A stretch of 64,000 nucleotides of DNA from Schizophyllum amplum (lineage: Eukaryota > Basidiomycota > Agaricomycetes > Agaricales > Schizophyllaceae), in contig VDMD01000012.1 of assembly GCA_007026445.1 (NCBI GenBank), positions 1-64,000 of the forward strand, in the 5' to 3' direction. Position 1 is the first letter of the stretch; every line of letters starts with the position of its first letter. Position numbers and translations under genes: made by a program. The notes beneath the pieces were generated by a model. That model saw only the letters and a program-made list of their open reading frames with translations, searched no databases and was not told the DNA's origin. This document shows positions 22,980 through 36,058 of the stretch, in pieces.

Positions 22980-24334
22980 AACACGCGCACACGGAACTTT
23001 GCCTCCGTTTGCCTTGCGCTCGGCTTCTTCCGAACCTCTGTGTGCTTGAATGCTTACACCCCTCGACATCTAGGTACTGGCTACATACGCCCACGGCCGC
23101 CATAACATCGGTCTTCGCTACACATTATGCTGCAGGCCCTACATGATGGATGGCAGGGCCCCGTCAAGCTGCTATCAGAGCGTGGGCACGGTGAGTTTTG
23201 CTCACAAGCTGAACGAGTTCACGGTGGCGCGGTCTTCAGGGCCTCCAAAGTTCAGACCCATAACGGCAGTTATACATCGGTTTCATCAGGGTTTCATTTC
23301 TCCCCCATGACCTTTGCCAAGACCGTTGACTTGATGCTCATGAACTTTGCAGCAACCTAGAAGTACGCATTCATTCAGCAGACACTGCTGCGAATGATCC
23401 CCGCCTGCGAAAAACCCAGGACGGCCTCCACATGCGCTCCGGTCTCGCGTCCTTCACTGCATGATTGAGCCGATGTCGGGAATGAGTCGACTGGCCTCGT
23501 CGCCGCGTGCGCTATACGTATCGTTCTGGGCGCTATCCGACTGGCTGCCTGCGACTGACATGGCAAAGCGCTAGGCCGACGATTGCTATGGGTGCCGATA
23601 GTCCAAGCGTCTGCCAAAAGGCAGATGAAGACTACCGGACCCTGCGCCGCAGGCCCAATACTGCTTTCGCTGCGTCTGTCACCGACTCACCGCAACTCCG
23701 TTGCATTCACACCTCATTACCCCTCTGTGGTGCGATCGCCAACGGAGGACCTCGTCACCGTGGCTGAAAGGCATCTTGCGCTGTTCTTTGCCTCTCCAGT
23801 GGGAACGACAGTACAGGGACTCCCTGACCTTTCCACCACTCTGGGGATTTATGTACACCTTCAGGCTTCAGCCCTCGGGTGTTGGTATGCAGCCGGAGAC
23901 GAAGCACGCATTCGGGCATGTGCCTGCAGCATCCGCTGAGCATCCATGTTCTCTTACGGCTTACCGCACTCCTCAGCTAAGTCTTTACCTGTCCGAAACT
24001 CCAGCGCCAGAAGGCGACGACCGTCAGCTTCGCGCGCGCTCAACATGCCTGCCCGTCGACAGCGGTCACGTTTCTCGGACTCTTGGAGCTTCTGCCGTTC
24101 GCTGCAGGCTTGTTTGTATGCCAGGTCTTATTAAAATCCACTTATATGCGTAAAAGGAAGCTAGCCCGATATCCAGAAGGTATGTGATGACCGCTGGGCA
24201 CATAGAGGAATCTTGCCTTGCCTCTCCACCATTCAATTGACGCACATCAGCAGCACATCACGGCGCGTCAAAAGCGGAACTATCACCGGTTGCCACCATC
24301 CGCCCTCGCGCAGACGACCCTGGTTCGTCTTGAC
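22980..24334. other. Gene-free stretch, 1.35 kb
   Basis: Several plus-strand frames of 60-150 codons (for example 23701-24153) overlap one another without splice logic or family motifs. I see no gene that can be supported. Confidence 0.45.
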
Positions 24335-24341
24335 TATATAA
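24335..24341 (+). promoter_or_regulatory. TATA box of the rhodopsin-domain gene
   Basis: TATATAA lies 100 bp upstream of the ATG at 24441. Confidence 0.45.
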
Positions 24342-24440
24342 CATCGGCGCTGGCACGCCCCCCTTGTAGGGGTTTTGTCTCCTGCCCCCACGCTCTCTTC
24401 ATTACCGGCCAAATCCTTAACGGTACCGTCCGTCGTAACC

Positions 24441-25710
24441 ATGGGCGTCGTGATTACCATCCCCATAGTGCACGGTACGTCTAGCGAACGCAGGAATAAG
24501 CCACGCGCACTCACTTGCGTGCTCTGCAGACACGGCCATCAGTGTGTATACCATAGCCGCCTTCATCACTATATGTCGCCTGGTTATCCGCATCCACGAC
24601 AAGAAGTGGGGATGGGACGACTTTTGCGCCGCGGTTGCTCTCGTCACAGGTGGCCTCATGCTCACAGGCGCTCTCATCCTCATCGGGCCAACACGTGTGT
24701 CGGCTTTGATTCATTTTATCATTCCCATCGTTGACCGCCCACACAGCATCGATGACTGACCTGACGATGGTCGCGGGATATTATATGTGCGTTGGCCCAG
24801 TGCTAGGTTATGTACAATCGCTCACACGGTGGCGTTCAGTACGGCTTGCGGCTTCTATGCGTGCATCTGGGCATGTCGCTTTTCTATACTCTGCACCATA
24901 TCCCGTATCACCCCGGCCTGGTGGCGACCCTACATCCGCGCCATGTTCTTTGCCTTCGGCGGCATGTACCTGTTCCTCACTATCCAAGCGATCGTCCACT
25001 GCGAGTCTGACCCGTCATGGAAACCTGGCCAGTGCTCCCTCGGGCGCCAAGTCGCGGCAGCGCAGCTTGTTAGTACGTCACGAGGCCCGCGACTGTGGTA
25101 GGGAAATTCCGCTAACGAAATGCACAGCGGACATCGTCTCGGACTTGATGCTCAGTTTGGCGCCTGTGCGCCTGCTGTGGCAGTCCAACCTTTCGAGAGC
25201 GCAACGCATTCGCTTGATCACGGTCTTTGCGTCATGTATACTCACGAGTCTTGTATGTTATCCACCCGTTTTACCGCGCACCGTTTCTGACCAGCATGCA
25301 GGTGTCCTTGGCTCATGCGTACTGTATCTGGGTCAACAAAGGTCTCGACGAAGTGTACTCGGCCATGTACGAGGTGCGATGCCACCCAGTCGTTCTCCTC
25401 TGCTTCAGTGCTAACCGGTTCGATAGCTCTCCGTCAGTATCATTGTCTGCAGTCTCAGCGTGCTCGTCGGATTTTTCTCTCGCCTCCGCAAAAGCTCAAA
25501 GGGTCTCATGGATTCGACTTCGAACGACCGCAGCGGCACTCGCGGTGGCGCGACATCTGGCTTTGAGCTCGCGGTGCACTCTCGACCAATAACGTGGACA
25601 TTACGACGACTACATGGGTCGACAATGAGCACGGTGGCCACAAGCAGGTGGATGCCGAGGAGGGGCTTGACGCTGTGGACTACAAAACAAAAGACCATCT
25701 GAATGGGTAG
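24441..25710 (+). CDS. Fungal rhodopsin-domain integral membrane protein
   Basis: Seven-helix protein of the fungal 'rhodopsin domain' family (related to the Pth11-type receptor-like proteins), function mostly unknown. Without a CFEM domain it is not a full Pth11. ATG 24441 gives MGVVITIPIVH. Exons then supply DTAISVYTIAAFITICRLVI, RIHDKKWGWDDFCAAVA, GFYACIWACRFSILCTISR, MYLFLTIQAIVHCE with SLGRQVAAAQLV, ADIVSDLMLSLAPVRLLW, RIRLITVFASCILTSLV, and LSVSIIVCSLSVLVG. The motifs WGWDDF and D-x-x-D-L-x-L-x3-P-x-R are typical. The C-terminal cytosolic tail probably ends at TAG 25708-25710 in the frame TTTTWVDNEHGGHK..LNG, which needs a frame change near 25575; in the uninterrupted frame it stops at 25702. 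Confidence 0.8.
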
Positions 25711-26343
25711 GTTGTTCCACGCTTTTGTATGCTTCAGGTTGTTGACATTCCGTAAGCTATCCCTCCTCATAATCTAGACATCTATACGTAGTGATATCGT
25801 TCTGGTCCCCCTCTTTTTCCTTGTTAATGCGGATGGGACCCCTCGGGTCATTGGCAGTCGCGATTCACGAGCAATCCTGAGACATCCACTCCCTGTACTC
25901 AAAGATGCTCATGTGAGGTATCTCATGTATCCGCCGACGGTGACCTCTGCTTACGGATCCATCGCAACTAGTACGACAGGATTTTGGTCAAGTTATGCCT
26001 TGCTCATGGTAGCACGTGATTTGTTGGAGTGGAAAAGCCTTGACATCGCGTGACTTTGACGCGCCCATTGTTCTTTGACGCCGACCGCGACGCGCCTGCC
26101 GGCCATCTATCTCATCGCATCGGATCCGAAACGCGCCCAGAACGCGCCCCTCGTCATGCGCTTGCGGCTGTGCAAAGCCGTTCACGCCTTTGACGCGGAG
26201 ATGGCATGACAAAAGTCACAAAGCGCCTCGTGTCGCGGACAATGGAGCTGCATACTCCTGCAGTCTTTAACAAGTCTCTTGAGCGTACGCCTCTTTGCTT
26301 CCTACCTTGACCTTGTGCATACGGTACACCATCGCTGCTCATC
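25711..26343. other. Intergenic, no gene
   Basis: The 633 bp contain several TTTGACGCG words (about 26050-26200) but no coding signal. It probably includes the promoter of the unknown gene at 26344. Confidence 0.45.
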
Positions 26344-27277
26344 ATGCCTGGCATTCACCTCGAGAAAACCCTGGACATCGTTCCCGCCGAGCTGCTCTCC
26401 GATGCGCCTCTTGCTCTCCATAGTCCGCTTTTAAGGCGGCTTGGCCCTCCTAAGGCGCAGGCGCCTGGGGATAGGGCCCTTATGCCACCGCCGCTGACGC
26501 CAAAGTCACCCAGGAGCCCGGGTTCGAAGTCGTTGTGGAAGTTCAGGCGCGTAGCTGCTTCGGTCCTGTTTGGCAAACCAGCTGATCTGTATCTACAGAG
26601 GACGGAAGTCCAACGATGCCACACCACCGTTGGGTATGGAGTTTGTCCTGCCGCACTATTTGGACAACCTCCCCAAGCGCGCGCCTGCATCGCCGTCGTC
26701 CTCGTATCACCCGCGCGGATCCTCGTCTGCGTCTTCTTCTCCTCACGGCAAACAATTGTCCCCACGACCTCCCACCGCGCCTTACAGTCGTCCGGACCGC
26801 GCCCATCGTGACCAACCGCTGCCGATATTCCTGTCACGCCCCACGTCGATCTATTCAGCACATTCGACGAATACTTCATGGCATCACCTCCTGACACGCG
26901 TCGTACACCTTCGCGGAGCAATCCTCTGGAAGTATGACTGTCGTGAACGTACGATCTATAACAGTTGGGTGGATCTCAATCTGGACGGCGAAGACGATGT
27001 GCCGGGTGGTCGTCGCGTCGCGCCTGCCACAGGACACCTGCCGATGGCTCATGTCCAGGATGTCAAAGAGTTGCCCATCTGCTTTGTGATGGATACGGAC
27101 GGGAAGGAGGACCAGGATGAGCCGCGCTTCTGTCGCGTTCTGGATGCCGGCGTCGGTCAAACGATTGTTCTGGATGCCCCCGACTACTTGTGGGATTCCG
27201 CCGGATCGGCCCACAAGGTTTTTCTCGGGCCTCCTCCACCAGGCAAGAAGGGACGCAAAGGCATCGCACGCTCGTGA
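26344..27277 (+). CDS. Conserved-looking unknown protein
   Basis: ATG 26344 opens MPGIHLEKTLDIVPAELLS. A 59-nt intron with an unusual GTTCAG donor (26535-26593) joins LWK to GRKSNDATPPLGMEFVLPHY and keeps the frame to TGA 27275-27277, about 290 residues. A middle Ser/Pro-rich segment is followed by a C-terminal half with ordered character, including ILWKYDCRERTIYNSWVDLN and PICFVMDTDGKEDQDEPRF. It ends in a basic PPPPGKKGRKGIARS. I do not recognise the family. The first junction is the weakest point; splicing at the in-frame GTAGCT/CTACAG pair would instead lead to a stop. Confidence 0.5.
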
Positions 27278-27584
27278 GTTAGGGAAGAATCAACTGCATA
27301 CTTCTGGATAGCTCATTGGGTCTCGGATGCCTGACTGTCTCTTGTTACTCACCAGCGCATTATACATTGTAGCATAGGTGCACGCGATGTATCAGACTTG
27401 GCCAGCAGCTGTGCTGCATGCCCTGGTGTCGAAGTGTACTTACTTACTGTAGCTCCTAGACGAAGCTGTAATGACTTGTAGGATGTGGCAATTACAAAGT
27501 ATAGCGGTATAATATACGTGTCGATATCGATATATATAAATTTGGCAAGGGTGGTGGCTACCGATGCTGTAAGAATAAATGCAC
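27278..27584. other. Convergent 3' region, no gene
   Basis: About 300 bp of A/T-rich sequence between two convergent genes, with repeated ATATCGATATATAT-like words near 27520; likely untranslated regions. Confidence 0.5.
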
Positions 27585-30500
27585 TCAGAGCGTCGGTCCA
27601 GACTTCATAGACTCCATCCGCGAAGCGAAATCAGATGCGACAACGCGCTCCTCCCTGCTCAGATACTCATCGCGCAGATATTCGATGCCAGACAAACTCG
27701 TCTCCCCGCAGAGTTCGCGAATGGTAGCTGCGTTTTCGTCCAACAGCTGTGTGCGCAGGTCAGCAACCGTAAGCCTAAGAATGAACCAGCAACATACCGC
27801 CACGATATTCGCAAGCGCCAAAACCGCCGTCGAATGCGCTGGCAACTGGCTGTCCTGATCAACGTTTAGTATTACGCTTGACCACAAACGGGCAGACAAG
27901 GACATACCATCAACACGTCAAGCGTCAGCTGCTCAAACCCAATACTTGACCCGTCAATTTTGCCTCCGCTGAAATCAAGTTCCTCCGTCTGTATTCCACC
28001 GTCGTTTGCTGCGCGCGTGCGTTCAGAGGCCTGGGTGCGCAGATGCGCCCTCGGTGCGCGGCGAGCGCCGTATGCCTCTCTGTGACGCTCGTGATACACC
28101 ATACGGTCGCGGATGCGCGGCAGGACGCCCGGTATAGGTTGAGCGGTGGCTAGCGCTTGCGACAGGATGGCTATTGTTGTGAAGATGTCCGCCAGCTGAG
28201 GAGAAACCGGTCAGTTTGAAAAGACACCGGATGAAGACGTATACATACCAGGTTCGGGTTCAAAAAGGGCGTCTACATGACGCTTATCAGTGTCCATAAT
28301 TGGTGTGTAATGACTTGCAAACTCACCCTGTGGACAAGGACGCTGCACCATTTAGGGTCCAACCGCGACATCGTTCCCACCAACAGTACGATGCTGCTCA
28401 GTATTTTCATCCTTACAACAGGGTCACTCCTGGACCTCCATAGTTAATGGATCAGCTCACTGGTTGTGGTACAGCTTCTCGTATTGGCCGTGCGGCCACA
28501 GGCCTCTGCAAAAAGGTTTAAGAAAAACGGTTGATGCTGAAACAGTCATGAAAATACGTACTGTACCTGCGGCTCCCATCTCGCCGTCTTCAACGACGGC
28601 GCGAGCGCCTGCAACCGTGTCTGCACCGCCAGAATCCGGTCTGCCAGCTTGCGTATCTTTGCCTCCTTGGAAGATTCATGAACCTGTACGCAGGCTTGTC
28701 GTCCTCCTTGTCGTCGGATGGCGCTCCGACCTCTGATGACGAATCCAAGCCCATTTTTTGGTATACTGCCTCCTCCGCGAGGAAGGTCTCCATCTCGGCG
28801 GCAAAGATAGATCCGAGTTCCTGCATCGTCCCAGCGAGCGTCCGCCGAACGAGCAGGCGTGCCGACACGGGAGTGGGGAACAGCATAACGATGAAGCCCG
28901 CCGTGAAGCCAATGATGACGAGAAGCCTGTATAACAGTGAGCCGTATTGTCGAAAATGTATACAAGAAGTTGTTTACGCTCGCTTCCACCCGAGCTCAAC
29001 GCCCACTCCCGCGTTAGCCGGCTGGGTAAGTATGTGCGTATCGACCCAGGAGAAGCCAACAACGAAGACAGTGGTCACCCCGGTCATCAAGTAGATTACC
29101 ATGCCCTGCGGGGGCACGGCAATGCGGGCAAAGATGAGGGGTGCCATGAAAACGACCTGGTGATACGCTCAGTATATGGAGTGATGAAAGCATTGAGAGC
29201 GTACTTACTGTGGCTGCGACTATACCATAAGGATTACCGTCTCCGTTTCCGGAGCCGATATACCATACTGCCATACCGAGAAGCAGACCGATACCTGTAC
29301 CAATCAGACGAATGACATAGCCACCGATCTGAAGTTTGCGTGAGCTCAGCGTGCTAAAGGCAGAGAATGAACCCGTATTACCTGGTCCCCGGCGTAGACA
29401 GACAATCCTGTTTGGGCCATGATGAGGGCCCAAAGACCCTTCTCCTTGTAGGTGAGCCATGCGCTGGCAGCGCATACCTTGAGATACTCAATCAGAACAG
29501 GCACGAGAAAGACCAAATGCAAAGCTAACCTGTGGAATCCAGAGAGCGACAGATACCAGGGCGTACTTGAAGGCAAAGACGCCATTGTCCGACTTCATGC
29601 CATGTATAATACTGAAAGAGATCAAGATACAGCTTGAATGCGGTAGATTTTACTCACCGCGCAAAGCTCATACCAAAGCGACCCAGCCCCGAGGTTGGCG
29701 GCAAGGCGTCCGGGTTTCGACCTGGCGAACTTGAATATCGTCCTTGATACACACAACAGATAATGAATCTCACGTTCGCTCTTGCGCGGACTCATCGCTT
29801 TTACCTCCGCCTTCACCTTCTTCAGCTCCGCCTTCCTTTGCTTTTCCTGGTTATACCGTTGCTGTTTCTCCAGATCGCGTGCATCAGGTTCATCGTCCGA
29901 GTCTGAGTCCGATCCTTCTCCATCTGTCGTGTTGCCATCGCGCCGTGCAGTGCTGCTATTTGAGCTCGATGGCCCGTCGTTGTCGTAGTTGACTGGGTTT
30001 CTGTCCATACCGAGGGAGATGGCAGCGGTCCCAGTCGACACGCCAATATTGTCGTCCGAAAAGATTTTGCGCGCGATGGCGCCCAGGCCGGCAGGAGCCC
30101 AAAGACGGGCCAGTTCCCTCCGCGGATCAACTATCAGGATTCTTCGCAGGATCGTGATGAGGCGCTCCGCGAACGCGTCCAGAGTGTCAATGAAAACGAA
30201 GCAGGTGAAGAGCGATCTAGACGGGTCTTGAGTATTGCAGAGCGTGAGCTATAATTGGTGGCGTACTGTACAGCAAACATGTCCGGGTGCAGCCTTCCAC
30301 CACGGGCGATATCATCCCTCAGCGCGCCAGTCTCAGGGTCAAAGCACTTCTCGTATGGCTTCAGTAGTTGCTTGCGCGTGACAGATCTGAGGTGCAATAT
30401 TGATCGTCAGCCGACGCTAGACACACGTACAGACGTAGTGCTTAGCAACACCACTGACCTGAATATCTCGAGCTCGCGCTCCAAGGTCTCCAAGCTCTTC

Positions 30501-32506
30501 TCGACGCTTGCTCGGCGTGCAAGCACCTGGTCCCGCAGTTGACGCCGCCGACCAAAACACGCGAAGAAGAAACCGGACCACCGGCCTTGGTTGCAATCAA
30601 CGGTCCTGCAGGATATGTCAGTGAGCATAGCCAACAGATGGACCGGTACTGCTGAGAAGCCGGTACTTCTGGTGATGGCAGAGGCGCAAAAGCGTCAAAC
30701 ATCTTACTTACCATTGTTGCGCTTCCTTCGCCGCCTCCGCCACCGCTGACCTCAGTCCCGCCGACGCACTCGCGAGGATAGGCATCAGCGCATCCAGATT
30801 GTGACCATGCATAGCCTCCCTCTCCTTGACGCGGCGGCGCAAGAGCGTGTAGCGGTCGATAGACTTGCGTGAGGCATTATCGGCTTCTATGAGTGCGTCA
30901 GCGGCGAAACAATGGGTGAGGAGCATCACGCAGAAGGACAGTACGCACCTTCCTCCAAAGCCTCCGCATCCCTCGCATCCGCCGTATTCGTTTCGTCCAC
31001 GAAACGCTGGAACGATAGCAAACAGGCCGCACGAAAGGCGAGCGACTCGAGACTTTTGCTCATCTAATGCATGCGTCAGTTCATGCACTCGTATCTTTGC
31101 CATTGAGAACCTCGTCGTCAAGAACATGACTTACCTTCTTCAGATCTCCAGGACCCAACCTGCCCATAGACCACTCAATGCCCGCGAGCTTCACTTGACC
31201 GACGAGACCTTGTACGCCAGCGTCGAGCTTGATGCCCGTGGCGCGTCCGCGGGCGGTGAGGGACTAGCAATGTCAGTGTTAGTACAAATCGTGTACAGAG
31301 TACGGATGAAAGATAGCTCTTACCTGCCACTTGGCATGATCTGAGGGGCGTTCACCGAGAGCTTCATCCAGAGTAGATACGATCTCGCGAATGGGCTACA
31401 AACCATGTCAGTGTACATTTTCGAAGTGAGAATGCTCGAAGAGACATTGAAGCACCGATACAGCTTCATCCGCTGCCAAACTCACCTGCCACATATTTGT
31501 CTCCAAGCTCGTCAACCAGACATGATTTAAGCTCTCTGGGAAGATAAAAATCAAGGACGCAAGCGCAATGGCGACATAGTAGGCTGTTGGGATTAGGAAA
31601 AGCCTGGCTAACGTGTATTGGGCCGTGGGGAGTACTGCAAGGTGTCAGGGAAGTCCGTTAATGTTCAGAAAAGTGCTCACAGGGGCCGTAGGAGCACATC
31701 ACGTCCATGACAATGGTGCCGAACATGGCGAGAAGGGTGAGCTTGGGAAAATGCGCGCGAATCATGCCCATGAAGTAGGCGCCGATGAATAGGAATGCGC
31801 CATACACGGCAGACGAACGCGGGTCGAGGAAATGACCGTGGAAGATCCAAATTTGCTGGTCAATGTAGTTTGTGACACCACTGGACGGAAGGCACGCAGG
31901 AGTAGAGATGCACGCCAATCAGCGACCGACTAAGACTTCAAGGCGCATATACGCACTTCGCAATCATCTCCTGCTGGGCCGCCAGCAAGCGCGCCGAGCT
32001 GCGCACATTATTCGCACTCGCCATCGCCGCTATGCCCCAAGCCCACCCGAGACACATGCCAACTAGCAATGTGGTGGCCGCGATCGTCCATACCGGCAGC
32101 GCCAGGCTCGGAGGGAGCATGACGCTCACAAGTCTATACATCGTCTCCGTTAGTGCCCAAAGCATCAGGCGTCCGTCAATGATACGCACGCTGCAAAGAA
32201 CCCTGCCTGGCCCATGGTGGTCAGTGTCGCTTCGTCGACGAGTAGGACCAGGCAAGCAAAGAGCACTATAGTACAACGGGCCCATGTCTTCACTGTGCGG
32301 CGGTTCTTGAGCGCGGGGAGCAGCCACGGAAATGTGCTCTGAAGCCAGTTGGTCTTGGGCTGGGCGGGGGCGCCGTTCTTGCTTGCTGGGGGGTCAACAG
32401 GCTTCGTAGTTGAGTGCACGCTGGACGGCGTCGGGGGCTTCGCCGCTGTTTCACCCTCGCCGCCGTCCGCGACGTCGTGTCCGCGTTTTTCCTCCGGACT
32501 CGACAT
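27585..32506 (-). CDS. BRE4 / aromatic-acid-exporter-like membrane protein (ArAE_2_N, DUF2421)
   Basis: Large multi-spanning protein resembling yeast Bre4 (brefeldin A sensitivity) and the ArAE/FUSC exporter superfamily. ATG 32506 starts MSSPEEKRGHDVADGGEGE. The first membrane block follows WLLPALKNRRTVKTWARC and includes VSVMLPPSLALPVWTIAATT, MCLGWAWGIAAMA, and FLFIGAYFMGMIR. A long cytosolic section has helical stretches (RYTLLRRRVKEREAMHGHN, SVTRKQLLKPYEKCFDPETG) and a charged linker with SDSDSDDEPDARDLEKQQR near 29900. The second membrane block contains KEKGLWALIMAQTGLSVYAG, GYVIRLIGTGIGLLLGM, YGIVAATVVFMAPLIF, and FIVMLFPTPVSARLLVRRTL. Its C-terminal soluble DUF2421-like part ends FASRMESMKSGPTL. 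More than 1,100 residues in some 20 exons. The two-block layout is normal for the family. Substrate unknown. Confidence 0.85.
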
Positions 32507-32888
32507 GGGGGAGGCAAGATGGACGATGCGGATCAGCGTACAATGGAATTATGTCTCGCGCGTCTGCTGCAGCTGCAGCGCGCCATGATGTAACAGATAT
32601 GATTCACATGGCCCGGCCTCGGACAGCGGTCCGCGGCACAAGTGATGTGATCGCCCAGCTCCAACCCAACTCCATACAGCCTTCCATTTGCCCTGCCACC
32701 CACCGCCGCGGGCGACTGCGCGCGTGGGAGGTCCACAACCGAGGACGTTGCTCCTCAAACGCAGGGTGGCCCAGCGTCTCTCGCTCAAGTTAGAGGTACA
32801 AGGTCGCATGAATTCACAGCAGATCAGCGAGACACAAAATACAGAGCACGGACGACATTTCGCCGGATCCCTCAAGCAGACATCGCGG
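32507..32888. other. Intergenic, no gene
   Basis: The 382 bp between the BRE4-like start and the Rua1-like stop hold the promoter of the former. No further coding signal. Confidence 0.45.
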
Positions 32889-35029
32889 TTAACTTTCCAT
32901 TGACCTCATCATCCTCCCAGAATCTCCATCGCCCGGGATGTGTTTTCCATGATGACAAGCCGCAGCATGCTTCCACCTGCAGACCCTCCATGAGTGCTCC
33001 ATCGCAATCGCGGGACACATCGATGCAGCACTCACCAGAACAGCTCCTTCACCTTCACCTCCACATCCTTCACCCCCTCGACAGCAACCCATTTCTTGCA
33101 CTGGTGGCAAAGCCCCTCCATGATCAGCACGCGCTCGCCCTTCGCAATCCGTTCCCTCCGGGTCTGGCGGAACCGCACAGGCGGCGAGTACGGGCGCGTC
33201 GTCGTCGCCGAGATACCATGCGCGTACTGCATATGGTAACTGCCCGTATATCAGCACCAAATGCTCGCGTTCAAGACAGAAACAACGTACTTATAAGCAC
33301 TAAACTTCATTCCAAACCAAACCACCGCACCACGTCCACCCCTCTCCCTCGGCTCGATGCAAATCGGGCACGCGCCCACCTTCCCGGGACCGCATCCCTT
33401 GACGAACCGCGGCGTGTACAAGTCCCAGACGTCACGAGGTGCGTTGTACGTGCCGTTCACCGGCGGTCGAGAGAACAATTCAAGAGGTGAGTCGGCACCG
33501 GGAGGCTGATAGTATGAGCTCGCGGGGAAGCGCCGATAGACTTTCTCGACCAGATCCAGACGATGCTCGACGTAGGGCGGCAGGTCGCGGTAGGTATACA
33601 CGATAGGCAGCGAAGGACCAGGCGAAGACGACGGCGCATCCGTAGCCGGAGCCGGAGAAGAAGAGCGGACGTTGGGTTCGAGCGCAGAGGAACCAGGTTG
33701 CCCATTCGCAGAGGAGTCGCTTGCCGAATCAGCAAAGGCAGGGTTGGGGCGGCGAGAGCGCGTCAGTGAGGTAACTGCCTTTCGATAGTCGAGAATGTCG
33801 TTATTCTTAACCGAGGGCGAAGGCGACGGCGAGGGCGACAAATTTCGGGTCCGCCGGGTCGTGCGCCGCATCTTCCGGAATTCTCGCGGCGGTGGCGATA
33901 TCGATCTTTTGAGAGCAGTGGACAGTTCAGGAGATGCAGAGGACTGAACTTCATTCGCAGGCTTTCTGTTCCTTGTTGTAGGCAATCGTCTGATAGCACG
34001 GCTCAGAGGCGCGTCAGGCGAAGACTCAGGCGAGGTCAGCGGAGTCAGAGGAGACATTTCGAAGAGCTTGCTCGGGGACGTTCCAGAACGCGGCGTCGAC
34101 GGCGGCGAAGCGGAATCAGGACCAGTAGCTTGCGAGCGAGACGGTGTAAGGAAGACTCGCGCGTGTCGGGCAGGCATCCCGAGTCCATAGGGAAACAGCT
34201 CTTTTTCGGTTGGTGACGCGTAAGTACAATGCGGAGAAGACGCAGCCGGCGCATGCGAGCGATACTGTGTTCTTTTCGTGATCGCGTCGCCGAGGGGTCG
34301 GAACCGAGAAGACACTGGCGTCCTGGGCTGCTGGCGTACGATGGGCGAGATATAGGGGCCATCGGGGTACTGCTCAAGAAATGGGTCATATGGCGACACG
34401 GGATTCGAAGTGGGAGGCAATTCCTTTGAGAGACTGAGCGTCGGGCTAGGCAAGACAGCTGCGGTCGAGTGTGGCTTGAACGGTGTTCCCAAATTGGAGA
34501 TGCTTGAAATGCTTCGGAGCGGCGAGAGCGGCGACATGAAGGTCCTCTGTGCAGCCAGAGACGTCTCGCGCGCAGGAGAGAGCGAGAGCGAGAGCGATGA
34601 AGGCAAGCGCGACAGCTTGGCATCCTGAGTCTGCAGCGCGTCCTTCGCGTCGGATGCCGGCGATCCAAGGATTTGTAGCGAGTCCTTGTCGAGTAGAAGC
34701 AGATCTTCCAGTTTCTCGCGAGAGACGTAGCTGGCGCGGTGCCGATCGAGGAGCTCAAGCGGCTTTCGTGGCGAGAAGCGCGGCGCAGGGAGGCGAGACG
34801 CGATATCATCGAAGCTGGTGTGCTTGAAGATCGCAAAGGGCTCCTCGTAGTCGCGCGCCGACGCGGGAGACAAGTTGATGATATCGAGCAGAGCGCGTTG
34901 CGCAGTGCTGGCGGATCTGAAGGCGATGAGCGCGCAATTGACGCGTTTTCCGAGACACGCACGATGGTGTAGAGCTCTTGAGCACATCCATGATGGCGTG
35001 CAGTGGAACGCCAATTGGGAGCGTCGCAA
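32889..35029 (-). CDS. Rua1-like transcription regulator with C-terminal Cys/His zinc domain
   Basis: The C-terminal domain matches the Rua1 family (DUF4451), named for the Ustilago maydis activator of ustilagic-acid genes. A 590-codon frame is spliced at about 33240-33290 and 32970-33040. Zinc-ligand candidates are GKVGACPICIEP (CxxC), SAYKYHMQYAHGIS (HxxxxH), GLCHQCKKWVAVEG (CxxC), and WWKHAAACHH. The upstream 450 residues are Ser/Pro-rich and disordered, with SP/TP clusters, SPSPSPSPS, and a basic RKMRRTTRRTRN that may be a nuclear signal. I give ATG 35029 as start, but the first 40 residues (MRRSQLAFHC) look less natural and a further upstream exon is possible. About 675 residues. No ustilagic-acid-like cluster surrounds it. 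Confidence 0.8.
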
Positions 35030-36058
35030 CGAGTTGTAGGGAGAGGGAAGATGAGCGTCAACCGAGTACGCTCCACCATTTTATGTCTGCGCCACCGGCA
35101 AATGCCGTCTACTGGGATCCACAAGTTTGACTGAAGCGCCCGATCTCTGGAGACGATCTTCGCGTCAGTCCCGCAAACGATCCCTGCAGTGCAGCGCTTT
35201 TGCAACGAGTATACAATACAATAGATTCCTGGGATATGATCATGAATGTGTCGATGCCCCTGCATGCCATGACCCATCACATACACCCAACGATTCATCA
35301 GATACGATGAGGCAATTATCGTGCAACTCGAATATAGATATTAGAATGAGTCTGGCTTCCGCGTTCGCCAGAGTCTAAGGCATTCGCCACGAGTGGCACA
35401 GCCAGCATCGCGTACCTCATAGAAGGCCTTGCACGCGTCTGAAGCTGGATATTCAGAGCCGACGTGAGCAATTCTCTGGGTAGGTGGAAGCAGTCGAACG
35501 AGGGCATAGGCATGTTGTGAGGGACATCAACTGAGAGGAGAGGATGCAGTCAAGGGCAAGTCGCCACCTTGACTTGAGTCGATGTGCACGGACAAGGGAA
35601 CAATGAATAAGAGCGATATTGCATTATGGGAGACGAGCTAGGACTAGGGAGGACGCGAGTGAGCGGCGCAATGCTGCGTACCTGTGAGGGTAAGGGTTAG
35701 TTGAATGAATGGAATGGGAAACGATGGTGAGGTCTCAGCAAAGAAAGAGTGTCGTCAAACGCGACCTCGAAGAGGCCGCTCCGACTCATTAAATCAGTTT
35801 AAGTTCCTTCATTGGAAGGGGGGGTCAAGAGACATCGTAACACTCACAATGTCAGTCGCCTCTTGCTGGCGCGTACAAGGTCGTCCACATCGTCAATGCT
35901 GGCGGAAGAAAGCAGAGAAGAAAATTAACGATCGAAGCGGAACAGGAAGCCCGGTAAGCTGCGCCGGCCGGAGCTAAGCACGTGCTTGTATCCGGACCGC
36001 CAGCGGCCACCATCGAGACGCGAAGAGTCTGGAAGAGTCCCTTTCTGCTCCGGCGCCC
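35030..36058. other. Intergenic, 1 kb, no gene
   Basis: Shared upstream region of two divergent genes (Rua1-like minus, RING plus). Short frames only. Not resolved further. Confidence 0.45.
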
